Positions 53,192-61,638 of a stretch of DNA of 64,000 bases are shown here, piece by piece (within the stretch, counting starts at the first letter, position 1; the number at the start of each line of letters is the position of its first letter). A model generated the notes under the pieces. It did not search any database. It saw only the letters and a list, made by a program, of their open reading frames with translations, and had not been told where the DNA came from. A program made the position numbers and the translations under genes. This DNA comes from Actinomyces gaoshouyii. GTDB lineage: Bacteria; Actinomycetota; Actinomycetes; Actinomycetales; Actinomycetaceae. The DNA lies in assembly GCF_002072175.1 (NCBI RefSeq), contig NZ_MVIV01000008.1, positions 18,664 to 82,663 on the forward strand. Direction: 5' to 3'.

Positions 53192-54490
53192 ATGATCTCG
53201 ATCCGCCATCAGCCCTCGGCCGAGGGCGCCACCGCCACGCCCCCCGCGCCGCCCCAGGGCGCGGGCCGCCTGCGGGAGCTGGATGGCCTGCGCGGCCTGG
53301 CGGCCATCGTCGTCCTCATCCATCACTGCCTGCTCACCGTCCCCGCGCTGGCGGAGGTCGGCGCCCGCCCGGGGACGGCGCCGGACGGCGCCCTGGAGCG
53401 CCTGCTCAGCCTCACACCGGCGCATCTCCTGTGGGGCGGCTACGAGGCGGTGCTCATCTTCTTCATCCTGTCCGGAGTGGCGCTCAGCTACCCGATCGCC
53501 CAGCGGCGCGCCGCGGGGACTCAATTCGATTGGGTTGATTACGCTCCCCGCCGCCTCATCCGCCTGTGGGTGCCGGCCGGCGCCTCGACACTCCTGGCGA
53601 TCGCGCTCATCATCCTCGTGCCGCGCTCGAACGACGCCTCTCTGGGGGCATGGGTGCGGGCCCACTATGTGTCAGATATCTCGATCAAGCAGACGGTCCG
53701 GGAACTCGCCCTGCTGCCCACCTACGCCTATCGCAACTCGGTTCTGTGGTCGCTGCACGCCGAGGCCATCTTCTCCATCCTCCTGCCGCTGATCATCCTC
53801 ATCGTGGCGCTGGCGGCCCGGGCGCGCCTGAGCTGGGCCCTGCTGGCGGCAGCACTGGCCGTGCCGCTGGTGAGCGGCGACCCCGGCTCCGCCCTGTTCC
53901 TGCCGGTGTTCGCGATCGGAGCCGTGCTCGGCTGGCGCTGGGGGACGATGCCCGACCCGCTGCCCGCCCGACCCGCCCGTTGGGCCGGCGCGGCCGCCGT
54001 GGTCTGCCTCATCACCATGACCAGCCCGTGGTGGACCGCCCCGGAGACCTGGCCGGGCCTGCTCTCGGGAGAGCCGTCCGCGGCGCTAGTCCCCCTGGGC
54101 TCCCCCGCCTCTCCCTGGGGGCATCGGCTCGGATCAGCGATCGCCGTCGCCAGCGCAGCGGCCACCATAGCGCTCATCGTGCGCGCCGGGGCGCTGCGCC
54201 CGCTCCTGCGCTCGAAAGTGGTGCAGATCTCCGGTGAGTTGTCTTTCTCTCTCTACCTCGTCCATACCCCGATGGTGCTCCTCGTGCGCACCCTGGCACC
54301 GTCGATATCCCCGTGGTGGATGCTCCTGGCGGGACCGGCCGCGGCGCTGCCGCCGGCCTGCCTCTTCCACCGGCTCATCGAGAGGCCGAGCCATCGGTGG
54401 TCCCGAGCGGCGGGCCGCTGGGCCAGCTCCCGATTCCGCGCACGCCGCAACGGGAGCCGCCGAGCGCCCCGAGGCAGGCATGCCGCCTGA
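53192..54490 (+). CDS. acyltransferase 3-family membrane protein
   Basis: A 432-residue OafA/YrhL-type integral membrane acyltransferase with about ten helices. The N-terminal motif RELDGLRGLAAIVVLIHHCL carries the catalytic His, and FFILSGVALSYPIAQR follows. LHAEAIFSILLPL and LSFSLYLVHTPMVLLV are typical later motifs. A basic Arg/Ser tail ends the protein. The family adds acetyl or similar groups to surface glycans or lipids. Wzz-like and glycosyltransferase genes follow, so it probably decorates the local glycan. ATG 53192 has GGAG upstream. Confidence 0.88.
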   Translation: MISIRHQPSAEGATATPPAPPQGAGRLRELDGLRGLAAIVVLIHHCLLTVPALAEVGARPGTAPDGALERLLSLTPAHLLWGGYEAVLIFFILSGVALSYPIAQRRAAGTQFDWVDYAPRRLIRLWVPAGASTLLAIALIILVPRSNDASLGAWVRAHYVSDISIKQTVRELALLPTYAYRNSVLWSLHAEAIFSILLPLIILIVALAARARLSWALLAAALAVPLVSGDPGSALFLPVFAIGAVLGWRWGTMPDPLPARPARWAGAAAVVCLITMTSPWWTAPETWPGLLSGEPSAALVPLGSPASPWGHRLGSAIAVASAAATIALIVRAGALRPLLRSKVVQISGELSFSLYLVHTPMVLLVRTLAPSISPWWMLLAGPAAALPPACLFHRLIERPSHRWSRAAGRWASSRFRARRNGSRRAPRGRHAA

Positions 54491-54607
54491 GTCCGCCATC
54501 ACCTGCCCGGGGAGGAGCCGCCCCTGAACCTTGGTCTACGGTGTACCCATGACGGCTCGCTCGTGGGCCACCATCCTCTCCTCTGATCTCGAAGGAACGA
54601 CACGCGT

Positions 54608-55378
54608 ATGGAGCCGGCCGATATCCTCCGCTTGCTGCGCAGGCACGCCCCCATCCTCATCCTGCACATCGTCCTCGGCGCCCTGGCAGGGTTCTCAGTG
54701 GCGATGATGAGCACTCCGATCTACTCCTCGCATGCGAGCGTCGTCGTGTCCACCTCGAGTCGCGACAGCAGCGGGCAGGATCTCGGCTCGGCCTCCGGCC
54801 AGAACTCCCTCCTCATGCCCACACTCGTCCAGATAGGGACCACCCAGGCCGTTCTCAACGAGGTCGCCACGAACACAGGGCTCGATCCTGCGGCGGTCAA
54901 GCGCATGCTCATGCTGAGCGCCAGGGAGAACACGCTCTTCATCGACATCACCGCCAAGGCCCCCTCCGCGGATCAGGCCCAGGCCGTGGTCGAAGCCGAG
55001 ATCGACGCCTTCAAGAAGGCCGTGGGCAAGTGGGGTTACAAGGACGGGCAGACGCTCGAGATCAAGGAGCAGGATCCGCCCACCCTGCCCACCGCCCCCA
55101 TCGCGCCCATCGCCTCGCGCTACGCCCTCAACGGCGCGCTCATCGGGACCGCGGTCGGCGCCGCGATCGTCATCCTCATGCGCCGCGCGGGCCTGACAGG
55201 GCGCCGCGGGGAAGGCCGTAGGACCATGGTCGGAGTCGCCCACGTGGGGGGCGACTCCGACCCACGGACCGACGAGGAGACAGGCCCGACCGTGTCGGTG
55301 CCATTGCCCACTGAGGACCACACACCACCGCCAGCCTCCTCCAAGCTCCTCCCGGCCTCGATGCGCCACCGCCGCTAG
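54608..55378 (+). CDS. Wzz/chain-length-determinant-like protein
   Basis: A 256-residue protein with a Wzz topology. It begins EPADILRLLRRHAPILILH leading into a first membrane helix (about 17-37). An extracytoplasmic part follows with YSSHASVVVST and helical stretches, and it ends in PPTLPTAPIAPI before a second helix (about 176-193). The Pro-rich motif before helix 2 is typical. A cytoplasmic tail of about 60 residues has no kinase motif. It should set glycan chain length together with the polymerase at 44868 or act as an export co-polymerase. Confidence 0.82.
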   Translation: MEPADILRLLRRHAPILILHIVLGALAGFSVAMMSTPIYSSHASVVVSTSSRDSSGQDLGSASGQNSLLMPTLVQIGTTQAVLNEVATNTGLDPAAVKRMLMLSARENTLFIDITAKAPSADQAQAVVEAEIDAFKKAVGKWGYKDGQTLEIKEQDPPTLPTAPIAPIASRYALNGALIGTAVGAAIVILMRRAGLTGRRGEGRRTMVGVAHVGGDSDPRTDEETGPTVSVPLPTEDHTPPPASSKLLPASMRHRR

Positions 55379-55424
55379 CCGCGTAACTCGGCGCCGTCGG
55401 ACCGGGAACCGGGGGGATGGTCCT

Positions 55425-56450
55425 TCACGGGCGGCCGTACTCGGCATGACCGGCGCGGCCCAGAGCCGCTGAGGTCAGACCCGCGCCCCGGGCCATGAGA
55501 CGGGCCCCCCTGGCGCGGTGGACCGTGGAGCTCAGCAGGACCCCGGCGCCCGCGCGCCCTGCGCCCGCGATGAGGCGCGCCGCGCCCCCGATGAGCGCCT
55601 TGCCCCGGATCCGCGCTCGGGTGGCGCGGTCCCCCGCACCCGCCAGAACGAGGTCGACCCGAACGGAAGTGGCGGCATGACTGCGCTGGCGGCGCAGGAT
55701 CCAGGCCCGGTCTAGGCGCTGCGCGGGCACGTGGTCGACCACTTGGGCCTCGGCGCACCACAGGAGCGTTCCGCCGGCGGCCACGAGTGAGCGGGTGAGC
55801 AGCGTGTCCTCCCCGCCGGTGGCGCCGAAACGCTCATCGAAGCGCAGGCCCCGCGCGCGCAGGAAGTCCAGATCGAGCAGCAGGCAGTTCGAGGCGGCGG
55901 CGGGCCGGGCAGTGCCTGTGGGCCAGGTGGCGCGCTCGAAGAAGCCCCCGGCGACCACCCATGGCTCCGGCTCGGTGTCGTAGGCGGGCAGCACATGCCC
56001 CGCCACCGCCTGCGCCCCCTCGCGGGCCCAGAGCCCCACGAGGGAGGAGAGCCAATTCTCGAGGGCCTCCTCGTCGTCGTCGATGAACACCAGGAGGCGA
56101 GCGCCGGCGGCCTCATCGAGGGCGCGGTTGCGCACGGCGGCCACGCCGGGGCGCTCCTCGATGACGTAGCGCAGCGCGCCCCCGCCGGGCCCGGCAGCCA
56201 GGCGCTCGACGGCGGAGCGCGCGCTGGCGGCGGGATCGTTGTCGATGACGAGCAACTCGGCCCGGGCCACCGGACTGGCCTCATCCGAGACCACGGCGCT
56301 CAGCTGGGGCAGGACGGATCCGACGGCGCGCTCCAGGCCGTGCGGGCGCTTGTAGGTCGGGATGGCGATGATGAGGGAGGCACCGCCCGGGTCCATCCCG
56401 CGAGCGGCGCTCCCTCCCGAGCCGGCGGCAGCCACGCCCTTGGCGCTCAC
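55425..56450 (-). CDS. glycosyltransferase family 2
   Basis: A 341-residue GT-A enzyme. SLIIAIPTYKRPHGLERAVGSV is the family start, and ELLVIDNDPAASARSA and the metal-binding LLVFIDDDEEALENWL follow. RFDERFGATGGEDTLLTRSL holds the catalytic-base Glu/Asp region. A C-terminal basic amphipathic part (about 270-341) may sit on the membrane. GTG 56450 overlaps the stop of the preceding gene (GTGA). The enzyme is homologous along its length to that neighbour, so the pair is a tandem duplication. Donor and acceptor unknown. Confidence 0.9.
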   Translation of the reverse strand: MSAKGVAAAGSGGSAARGMDPGGASLIIAIPTYKRPHGLERAVGSVLPQLSAVVSDEASPVARAELLVIDNDPAASARSAVERLAAGPGGGALRYVIEERPGVAAVRNRALDEAAGARLLVFIDDDEEALENWLSSLVGLWAREGAQAVAGHVLPAYDTEPEPWVVAGGFFERATWPTGTARPAAASNCLLLDLDFLRARGLRFDERFGATGGEDTLLTRSLVAAGGTLLWCAEAQVVDHVPAQRLDRAWILRRQRSHAATSVRVDLVLAGAGDRATRARIRGKALIGGAARLIAGAGRAGAGVLLSSTVHRARGARLMARGAGLTSAALGRAGHAEYGRP

Positions 56451-57493
56451 TTGCGCCTCCAGGGAAGTCGGGAGACTCGCCCGTACTCCTGAACGCGCCC
56501 GCCGATGGCCCCCATCACCATGCCGACCGCACCCGCGCAGGCGGCCTCATGACGACCGCGGGAGTCATCATCACGGCGGATGGTGCCGATGGCGGCCAGT
56601 GCGCCATCGCGGCCGGCGCGCACCGCGCCCTTGGCGGCGTAGCGCAGCCGTAGAGGCATGCCCGATCCACTGCCATCGGCATCCGTCTCGATGCGCACCT
56701 GCGCCCATGTGGACCCCGAGCGCAGGCAGCGGCGGAGCACCCAGCCCCGGGTGGCGCGCGCGGCCGGCACGCGCTCGTCCAGGACGGCGTCAGCGGCGAA
56801 GCGGATGATCCCGCCGCCCTTGCGCAGGGAGCGCATGAGCATGGAATCCTCGCCTCCGGTGAGGCCGTAGCGCTCGTCGAAGCGCAGGCTCAGGGCGCGC
56901 ATGACGTCCATGTCGAGGAGGAGGTTGGCGGTGGCCGCGCTGGGCATGATGGCACCATCGATGGCGCGAACGGCGTCGAAGACCCCCGAGCCGCGCACCC
57001 AGGCGCTGGGCTCGGCCTCGAAGAGCGGATGGCGGGGACCGGTGACAGCCGCGCAGCCGTGGGTGCGCCAGGCACGCACGAGGGAGGTGAGCCAGCCGGG
57101 GCGGGTGAGCTCGTCGTCGTCGATGAACACCAGGAGGCGAGCGTCGGCGGCCTCATCGAGGGCGCGGTTGCGGGCAGCGGTGATCCCGGGGACGGGCTCA
57201 TGGGCGTAATGGGGACCGATCCCAGCCGCTCCGGGCTCGTCGGCGTTGGCGGCCCGGACCGCCTCGACGACCTCGCGAGCGCCCGCATCCGGGTCATTGT
57301 CGACCACCACGACGCGCGCCCGCCCAACGCCGGCCTCCTCATCCGCGCGGGCGGCACGGGCTTGGTCCACGAGCTGAGGCAGGAGCTCGGCGAGCCAGTC
57401 ATTGCGCCGGTAGGTGGTCACGGCGACGACCAATGAGACCGATGGCGGCAGTGGCGGTGGGACCGGCGCGGGCGGTGTCGAAGACAGGCTCAT
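56447..57493 (-). CDS. glycosyltransferase family 2 (paralogue of the next gene)
   Basis: A 348-residue GT-A enzyme: SVSLVVAVTTYRRNDWLAELL, RVVVVDNDPDAGAREVV, LLVFIDDDELTRPGWL and RFDERYGLTGGEDSMLMRSL. It shares with the 55425 protein the same spacing of DNDP, FIDDDE, RFDERYG/RFDERFG and TGGED. ATG 57493 (MSLSSTPPAP) is used because AGGAGG ends 5 bases before it; open sequence upstream is not homologous. It is translationally coupled to the gene downstream. Confidence 0.9.
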   Translation of the reverse strand: MSLSSTPPAPVPPPLPPSVSLVVAVTTYRRNDWLAELLPQLVDQARAARADEEAGVGRARVVVVDNDPDAGAREVVEAVRAANADEPGAAGIGPHYAHEPVPGITAARNRALDEAADARLLVFIDDDELTRPGWLTSLVRAWRTHGCAAVTGPRHPLFEAEPSAWVRGSGVFDAVRAIDGAIMPSAATANLLLDMDVMRALSLRFDERYGLTGGEDSMLMRSLRKGGGIIRFAADAVLDERVPAARATRGWVLRRCLRSGSTWAQVRIETDADGSGSGMPLRLRYAAKGAVRAGRDGALAAIGTIRRDDDSRGRHEAACAGAVGMVMGAIGGRVQEYGRVSRLPWRRK

Positions 57494-57659
57494 ACGTCCT
57501 CCTGGACGGCAGGTCGACGGACAGGGCGTCGATGGGAGGGGTGGGGTTGGGACAACGCTACTATGCAGGCGCACGGGCCCCGCCCGCAGGCGCCCGAGAC
57601 GACGGCGCGCCCAGGGGAGGACGGCGCGGCACCCATCGATGAGGACCTGAGAGGACCCC

Positions 57660-58676
57660 ATGGCCGACTTCCCCCCCGATCTCTTCTCCCCCGGCGCGTC
57701 CGGCGAGCCCCCCACCGGCGCCGAGGCCGCCGAGCTGCTCGCGCGCACCGCGATCATCGTCGTCAACTACGACTCCGCCGAGCTCCTGGCGAGCAACCTC
57801 GCCGAGGTGGCCCGGCGATCCCCCGAGGCCCGGGTCGTCGTCGTCGACAACTACTCCTCCCCCGGGGCCCGCGAGAGCATCCGCGCCCTGGCCCAGGCGC
57901 GCGGCTGGGCCCTGGAGTGCCCGGAGTCGAACACGGGCTTCGGCGGGGGGATGAACCTGGGGGCCGCCCGGGCGATCGCCGATGGCGCGGAGATCCTCGT
58001 CCTGCTCAACCCGGACGCCGTCATCGAGCGGGACTCCCTGGTGGCTCTGGCGCGACACGCGCAGACCGACCCCCTGGTGCTCGTAGGACCGGTCATCCGG
58101 GACTCCAGCGGCGCGATCGTGTCCGATGGCCACGTGGTCTGCCTGGCGGACGGGTCGATGCGGTCGCGCCGCTCGCGACGGCCGATCCCGCCCGGCGGCA
58201 CCGCGCCCTGGCTGAGCGGGGCGTGCTTGGCGCTCTCGGCGTCCCTGTACCAGCGGGTAGGGGGCTTCGATGCCCGCTACTTCCTGTACTGGGAGGATGT
58301 GGACTTCTCCGCGCGGGTGCTCGCTGCCGGGGGGAGCCTGGTCCTGGAGCGCCGGGCTGCGGCCGTGCACGACGAGGGCGCCACCCACGGCTCCTCAGCG
58401 GGACAGGTGGAGAAGTCGGACACGTACTACTACTACAACGCGCGCAACCGGCTCCTGTACGCAGGCCTGCACATGGACGCCCAGGGCCGCCGTCGGTGGC
58501 GGGCGACGGCGCCGGGCGCGGCTCGCGAGATCGTCCTGCGCGGGGGGAGGCGCCAGCTGCTGCGCTCACCCAGGCCGGTGGCGACAGCACTGCGCGCGAC
58601 CCTGGACGGTCTGCGCCTCGCGCGCCGGGCGGCCCGGGGGCTCCTGCCCTCCCAGGACGAGCCGATCCTGCGATAG
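57660..58676 (+). CDS. glycosyltransferase family 2 (rhamnosyltransferase-like)
   Basis: A 338-residue GT-A enzyme: TAIIVVNYDSAELLASNL, VVVVDNYSSPGARESI, ESNTGFGGGMNLGAARA (typical of rhamnosyltransferase-like GT2), ILVLLNPDAVIERDSL with the DxD-equivalent and GGFDARYFLYWEDVDFSARV with the catalytic Asp. The C-terminal 80 residues are Arg-rich and may bind the membrane. It is divergent from the two GT2 genes at 55-57 kb. The sugar is not determined; rhamnose is suggested only by the family resemblance. Confidence 0.9.
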   Translation: MADFPPDLFSPGASGEPPTGAEAAELLARTAIIVVNYDSAELLASNLAEVARRSPEARVVVVDNYSSPGARESIRALAQARGWALECPESNTGFGGGMNLGAARAIADGAEILVLLNPDAVIERDSLVALARHAQTDPLVLVGPVIRDSSGAIVSDGHVVCLADGSMRSRRSRRPIPPGGTAPWLSGACLALSASLYQRVGGFDARYFLYWEDVDFSARVLAAGGSLVLERRAAAVHDEGATHGSSAGQVEKSDTYYYYNARNRLLYAGLHMDAQGRRRWRATAPGAAREIVLRGGRRQLLRSPRPVATALRATLDGLRLARRAARGLLPSQDEPILR

Positions 58677-58726
58677 CGGGCCGGCGGGCCCTGCGCTCGA
58701 CGACGTGCTCGACGTCCCCTGTGGTT

Positions 58727-58791
58727 GTGAACGCGCCCGGGGGTTGTGGACGTGCCCCGACGGCGCGTTCACACCCCCCGGGCGCGTTCAC
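58727..58791. terminator. 17-bp perfect inverted repeat between convergent genes
   Basis: Arms 58727-58743 and 58775-58791 (GTGAACGCGCCCGGGGG and its complement) flank 31 bases that contain a further copy of GGCGCGTTCAC (58762-58772). It lies 51 bases after the GT2 stop and 101 bases after the lipoprotein-2 stop. It may be a bidirectional terminator or a repeat element. Confidence 0.55.
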
Positions 58792-58891
58792 GATTCCCGA
58801 GTGCGCCCGTGGAGCGGCGCCGATACGCATCCCGCCCGCCAGGCCATGGGGCTCTCGGCGGGCGGGAGGGAGGATGAGCGGCGGTTCGGGC

Positions 58892-59581
58892 TCAGTTGGG
58901 CGCCGCGCCGTCGAAGGTGGCGGCCGCATGATCGGCGCCGAGGTCGACGACGATATGCACCTGCCCGCGGCCGGAGGCCGGAATCGTGAAGGCCTTCTCC
59001 ACGGTCTGGGTCTCACCCGGGGCGACGGAGTCGGGCACCGCGCCGTAGGCACTGACCAGCTCCGCCGCCGGGGCCTTATCAGCACCGTAGGTCACGGTGA
59101 CCACGAGGCCGGACAGCGACAGGTCCGATCCGGTGTTGTTCGTGATCGTCACCGGGATGACCACGCCCGGACCACCGGTCTCGCCAGGCCCGGCCTGGAG
59201 GTTCTCGGAGCGCATGGCGCCCAGCGCGATGGCGGCGCCGTCGACAGTGCTCGTCTGGTCGAGGGCGACGGGAGGGAGCTCATCGGCGGAGATATCGCCC
59301 ATGCTGAGGGCCGTGGCATCCGGCGTGGCCGCCTGCGCCGACGGCGTCTCGGAACCGGTTGGCAGTGGCTCGCCCGTCATCGAGGGGGTGACGGTGGTCG
59401 AGGGCGTCGTGCCGGCAGTGGCGTCGGCCGTCGTCGAGGCGCTGGGCGCCGACGAGCCGGGAGCCTTGTCACTGGAGCAGGCTCCGAGCGCCAGGATCAG
59501 GGCCACGGGGAGCGCGAGGGATGGGCGAGCCGCGCGACGCAGCGCGCCCATCCCCACACGTCCCGGGTGGTGGCGCGTCAT
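58892..59581 (-). CDS. small lipoprotein of the propeller module (copy 2)
   Basis: A 229-residue lipoprotein: basic start, hydrophobic LALPVALILALGAC with lipobox Cys at about 33, a long Ser/Thr/Ala linker to about 110, then PVALDQTSTVDGAAIALGAM and SLSGLVVTVTYGADKAPAAELV. It is homologous to the 46420 protein. The ATG lies in TGATGA, overlapping the stop of the propeller-2 gene, with GGGGA upstream, so it is translationally coupled to propeller 2. That coupling is the best evidence that propeller and lipoprotein work together. Confidence 0.8.
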   Translation of the reverse strand: MTRHHPGRVGMGALRRAARPSLALPVALILALGACSSDKAPGSSAPSASTTADATAGTTPSTTVTPSMTGEPLPTGSETPSAQAATPDATALSMGDISADELPPVALDQTSTVDGAAIALGAMRSENLQAGPGETGGPGVVIPVTITNNTGSDLSLSGLVVTVTYGADKAPAAELVSAYGAVPDSVAPGETQTVEKAFTIPASGRGQVHIVVDLGADHAAATFDGAAPN

Positions 59582-61101
59582 CAGCGCCATCCCCAGCCCC
59601 AGTTGTTCCAACGGTCGTTGCGGCCACCGCCGTTCCAGCCCCAGTTGTTCCAGCCGTCGTTGTCGCGATCATCGTCATCGTCGTTGTCGCGACCGCCGCC
59701 GTTGTTCCACCAGTCGTTGTTGTTCCAACCGTTGTCCTGGCCGCCGTTGTCGTCGCCCTCGCCCTGCGGCGGGACCTCCTTGGAGTCGATGGCGAAGCGG
59801 ACGAGGCCCTGCTGGCCCTTCTTGTTGACGCCGATGAACTCGCCGCCGTAGACGACGTACTTGTCGTTGCCCTCGACGGTCCAGGTGGCCTGGCCCATGC
59901 CGGTGTAGCTGCCGACGATGAAATTGGGGCGGAAGCTCTGAAGCGCCGTCGTGGCGGGCTGGCCGGAGTAGTCCGTGTAACCGCGGACGTGGTTGCGCTG
60001 AACCGTACCGGTGCGCCCGTTGACGTAGGCCAGGGCGTTGTAGTAACTGCTCGGCGCGGTGTCACTGAAGCCACCGATGTTGGAGCAGTCGTGCGGGTGG
60101 CCCGCGACATAGGTGACACCGCCCGCGGGGTGGACGTCGTAGGAGTCGCCGTGGCAGTCGGCCATGTAGTCGAGGTCGCCGGTGGACCAGTTGGCGCGGA
60201 ACATGCCCTCGAAGGTGCCCTCCTGGGAGTAGGCGGCGCCGTAAAGGCCCTGGTTGTCCGACTTCAGGGAGAAGATCGCGGCGTAGGTGCCGGAGTTGCG
60301 GATGACCGAGTTGATGTTGGTCGACTTGACGGTGCCGTCGCTGCCGATGATCGCCATGCCGGGGTTGGAGGAGCCCCCGACATCGCTGAAGGAGCCTCCG
60401 ATGGCCACCTGGGCGCCATCGGGGGCGACGGTGATGGTGCGGACGAGACCGCGACCCACCCGGGGGGCGAAGTCGGCCAGGGACAGCGTGGGCAGGCTGA
60501 CAGCGGCCACGCGGGAACGGGCCTTGTTGTTGACCTGGGTGAAGGCGCCGGAGAAGTAGAGGGTGGAGCCGTCCGGGGAGACCTCGACGTCACGGACCTC
60601 GGTGTTGGGGGAGATGCCGAGGTTCACGCGATTGCCGTCGGAGGCATTGACAGCTCCGAGGCGGAAAGTGTCCTTATCGTTGAGACGGGTGAAGTTGCCG
60701 CCGAGATAGAGGGTCTTGCCGTCCTTCGAGGCGTCGATGGAGTAGATGACGCCATTGGTGGTGGGCGCCCAATCGAGGAGGGCGCCGGTGGTGATGTCGT
60801 AGGCCATCGCGTTGGAGCGCGGGACCTCGTTCTCGCCCCGCGAGGAACCGGCCGGGCGCGCGCTGGAGAACTCGCCGACGGCGTAGACCGTGTTGCCGAC
60901 GATCTTCTGATCCCACACGACGCCGTTGATCTGGGCTGTCGGGAGAGGCGTCGGGGAGGCGACCGCCACTTCGCCCGCCGCACCCCGGGCGTCGGCGGCG
61001 TGGGCGGTCGGGCTCGTGAAGGGAAGGACGGACAACGCCACCAGGGCGAGGGGGAGCCCGGCGGACATGGCGAGCCTTCGGGCATGGCAACGTAGACGCA
61101 T
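59581..61101 (-). CDS. secreted DUF5122 beta-propeller protein with Trp/Asn/Asp-rich tail
   Basis: A 506-residue exported protein. Signal peptide about 1-36 (LALVALSVLPFTSPTAHAAD). Propeller about 50-448 with blades like VVWDQKIVGNTVYAVGEFSS, KTLYLGGNFTRLND, GSTLYFSGAFTQVNN and AQVAIGGSFSDVGGSSNPG. It aligns throughout with the propeller of the 47165 protein, including CHGDSY and the later His-x-His-x-Cys with IGGFSD. Instead of FnIII, LamG and PKD domains it ends in about 55 residues of Asn, Asp, Gly and Trp (ten Trp). No membrane anchor or sortase signal is present. It is followed by the coupled lipoprotein gene. Confidence 0.82.
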   Translation of the reverse strand: MRLRCHARRLAMSAGLPLALVALSVLPFTSPTAHAADARGAAGEVAVASPTPLPTAQINGVVWDQKIVGNTVYAVGEFSSARPAGSSRGENEVPRSNAMAYDITTGALLDWAPTTNGVIYSIDASKDGKTLYLGGNFTRLNDKDTFRLGAVNASDGNRVNLGISPNTEVRDVEVSPDGSTLYFSGAFTQVNNKARSRVAAVSLPTLSLADFAPRVGRGLVRTITVAPDGAQVAIGGSFSDVGGSSNPGMAIIGSDGTVKSTNINSVIRNSGTYAAIFSLKSDNQGLYGAAYSQEGTFEGMFRANWSTGDLDYMADCHGDSYDVHPAGGVTYVAGHPHDCSNIGGFSDTAPSSYYNALAYVNGRTGTVQRNHVRGYTDYSGQPATTALQSFRPNFIVGSYTGMGQATWTVEGNDKYVVYGGEFIGVNKKGQQGLVRFAIDSKEVPPQGEGDDNGGQDNGWNNNDWWNNGGGRDNDDDDDRDNDGWNNWGWNGGGRNDRWNNWGWGWR

Positions 61102-61638
61102 GGAGATATTCCGTTCAACGCTTGGGGATAACAGGGACGGCTTCCGGCATGGGCGCCGAGCATCGCCGTGGGAGCTCGGAAGGGCCAGGCGCCGACCCCG
61201 ACCCTAGCACTCAGATAACTTTCAGATAACGTCAATCCCCCTGGGAGATCCTCAAAGATCACGGCCCCCGCCTATCCGGGTCCACGAGGGCGATCCGCCC
61301 TCTGACATGCCAATCCTGCGGACATCACCGGGCGCGGCGGGCGAGGCCCGCACAGGTCCGCCACGGATAACCGCCCGTCCGTCAGCCTGGTGAGAAGCAA
61401 CACACTCGATCTGGAACCGACGGCGAGTATCGCCCCGCTCCCGCTCCTCGACCCGGCTCATTCACATCGCCCTCCCATGCGATGGGGAACTCCCGACCTC
61501 GGTACCATGGTGCTGTTCCCATGCGACGGCCCCGCGCCCTCGCCCTGCCGAAGCCGCCCCATCCGGCGCGCCCGGCCGCCCCAACCCTCCGGCGCACCGG
61601 CACGCCCCGGGTCCGCGCCCCACATGAAAGGCCCCGAC
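61102..61638. other. 537-bp divergent non-coding region before propeller 2 and the GT4 genes
   Basis: No gene is convincing here. It holds the direct repeat TCAGATAAC (61211-61219 and 61222-61230) upstream of propeller 2 and presumably the promoter of the glycosyltransferase pair. The last 230 bases are GC-rich without motifs I can name. Confidence 0.55.
61211..61230 (-). promoter_or_regulatory. direct repeat with 11-bp period, OmpR-family-box-like
   Basis: TCAGATAAC occurs twice with an 11-bp period, 110-130 bases before the propeller-2 start. On the minus strand it reads GTTATCTGA-AA-GTTATCTGA. Tandem boxes one helical turn apart are how PhoP/MtrA-type regulators bind. The regulator is not identified. 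Confidence 0.5.

Noticed and set aside
59521..61095. A 524-codon frame opposite propeller 2
   Set aside because: Val/Ala/Gly/Asp-rich shadow; the minus-strand protein has a signal peptide and propeller blades.
47165..61101. Sortase anchoring of the propellers
   Set aside because: Neither C-terminus has an LPXTG-like motif followed by a hydrophobic segment and basic tail.
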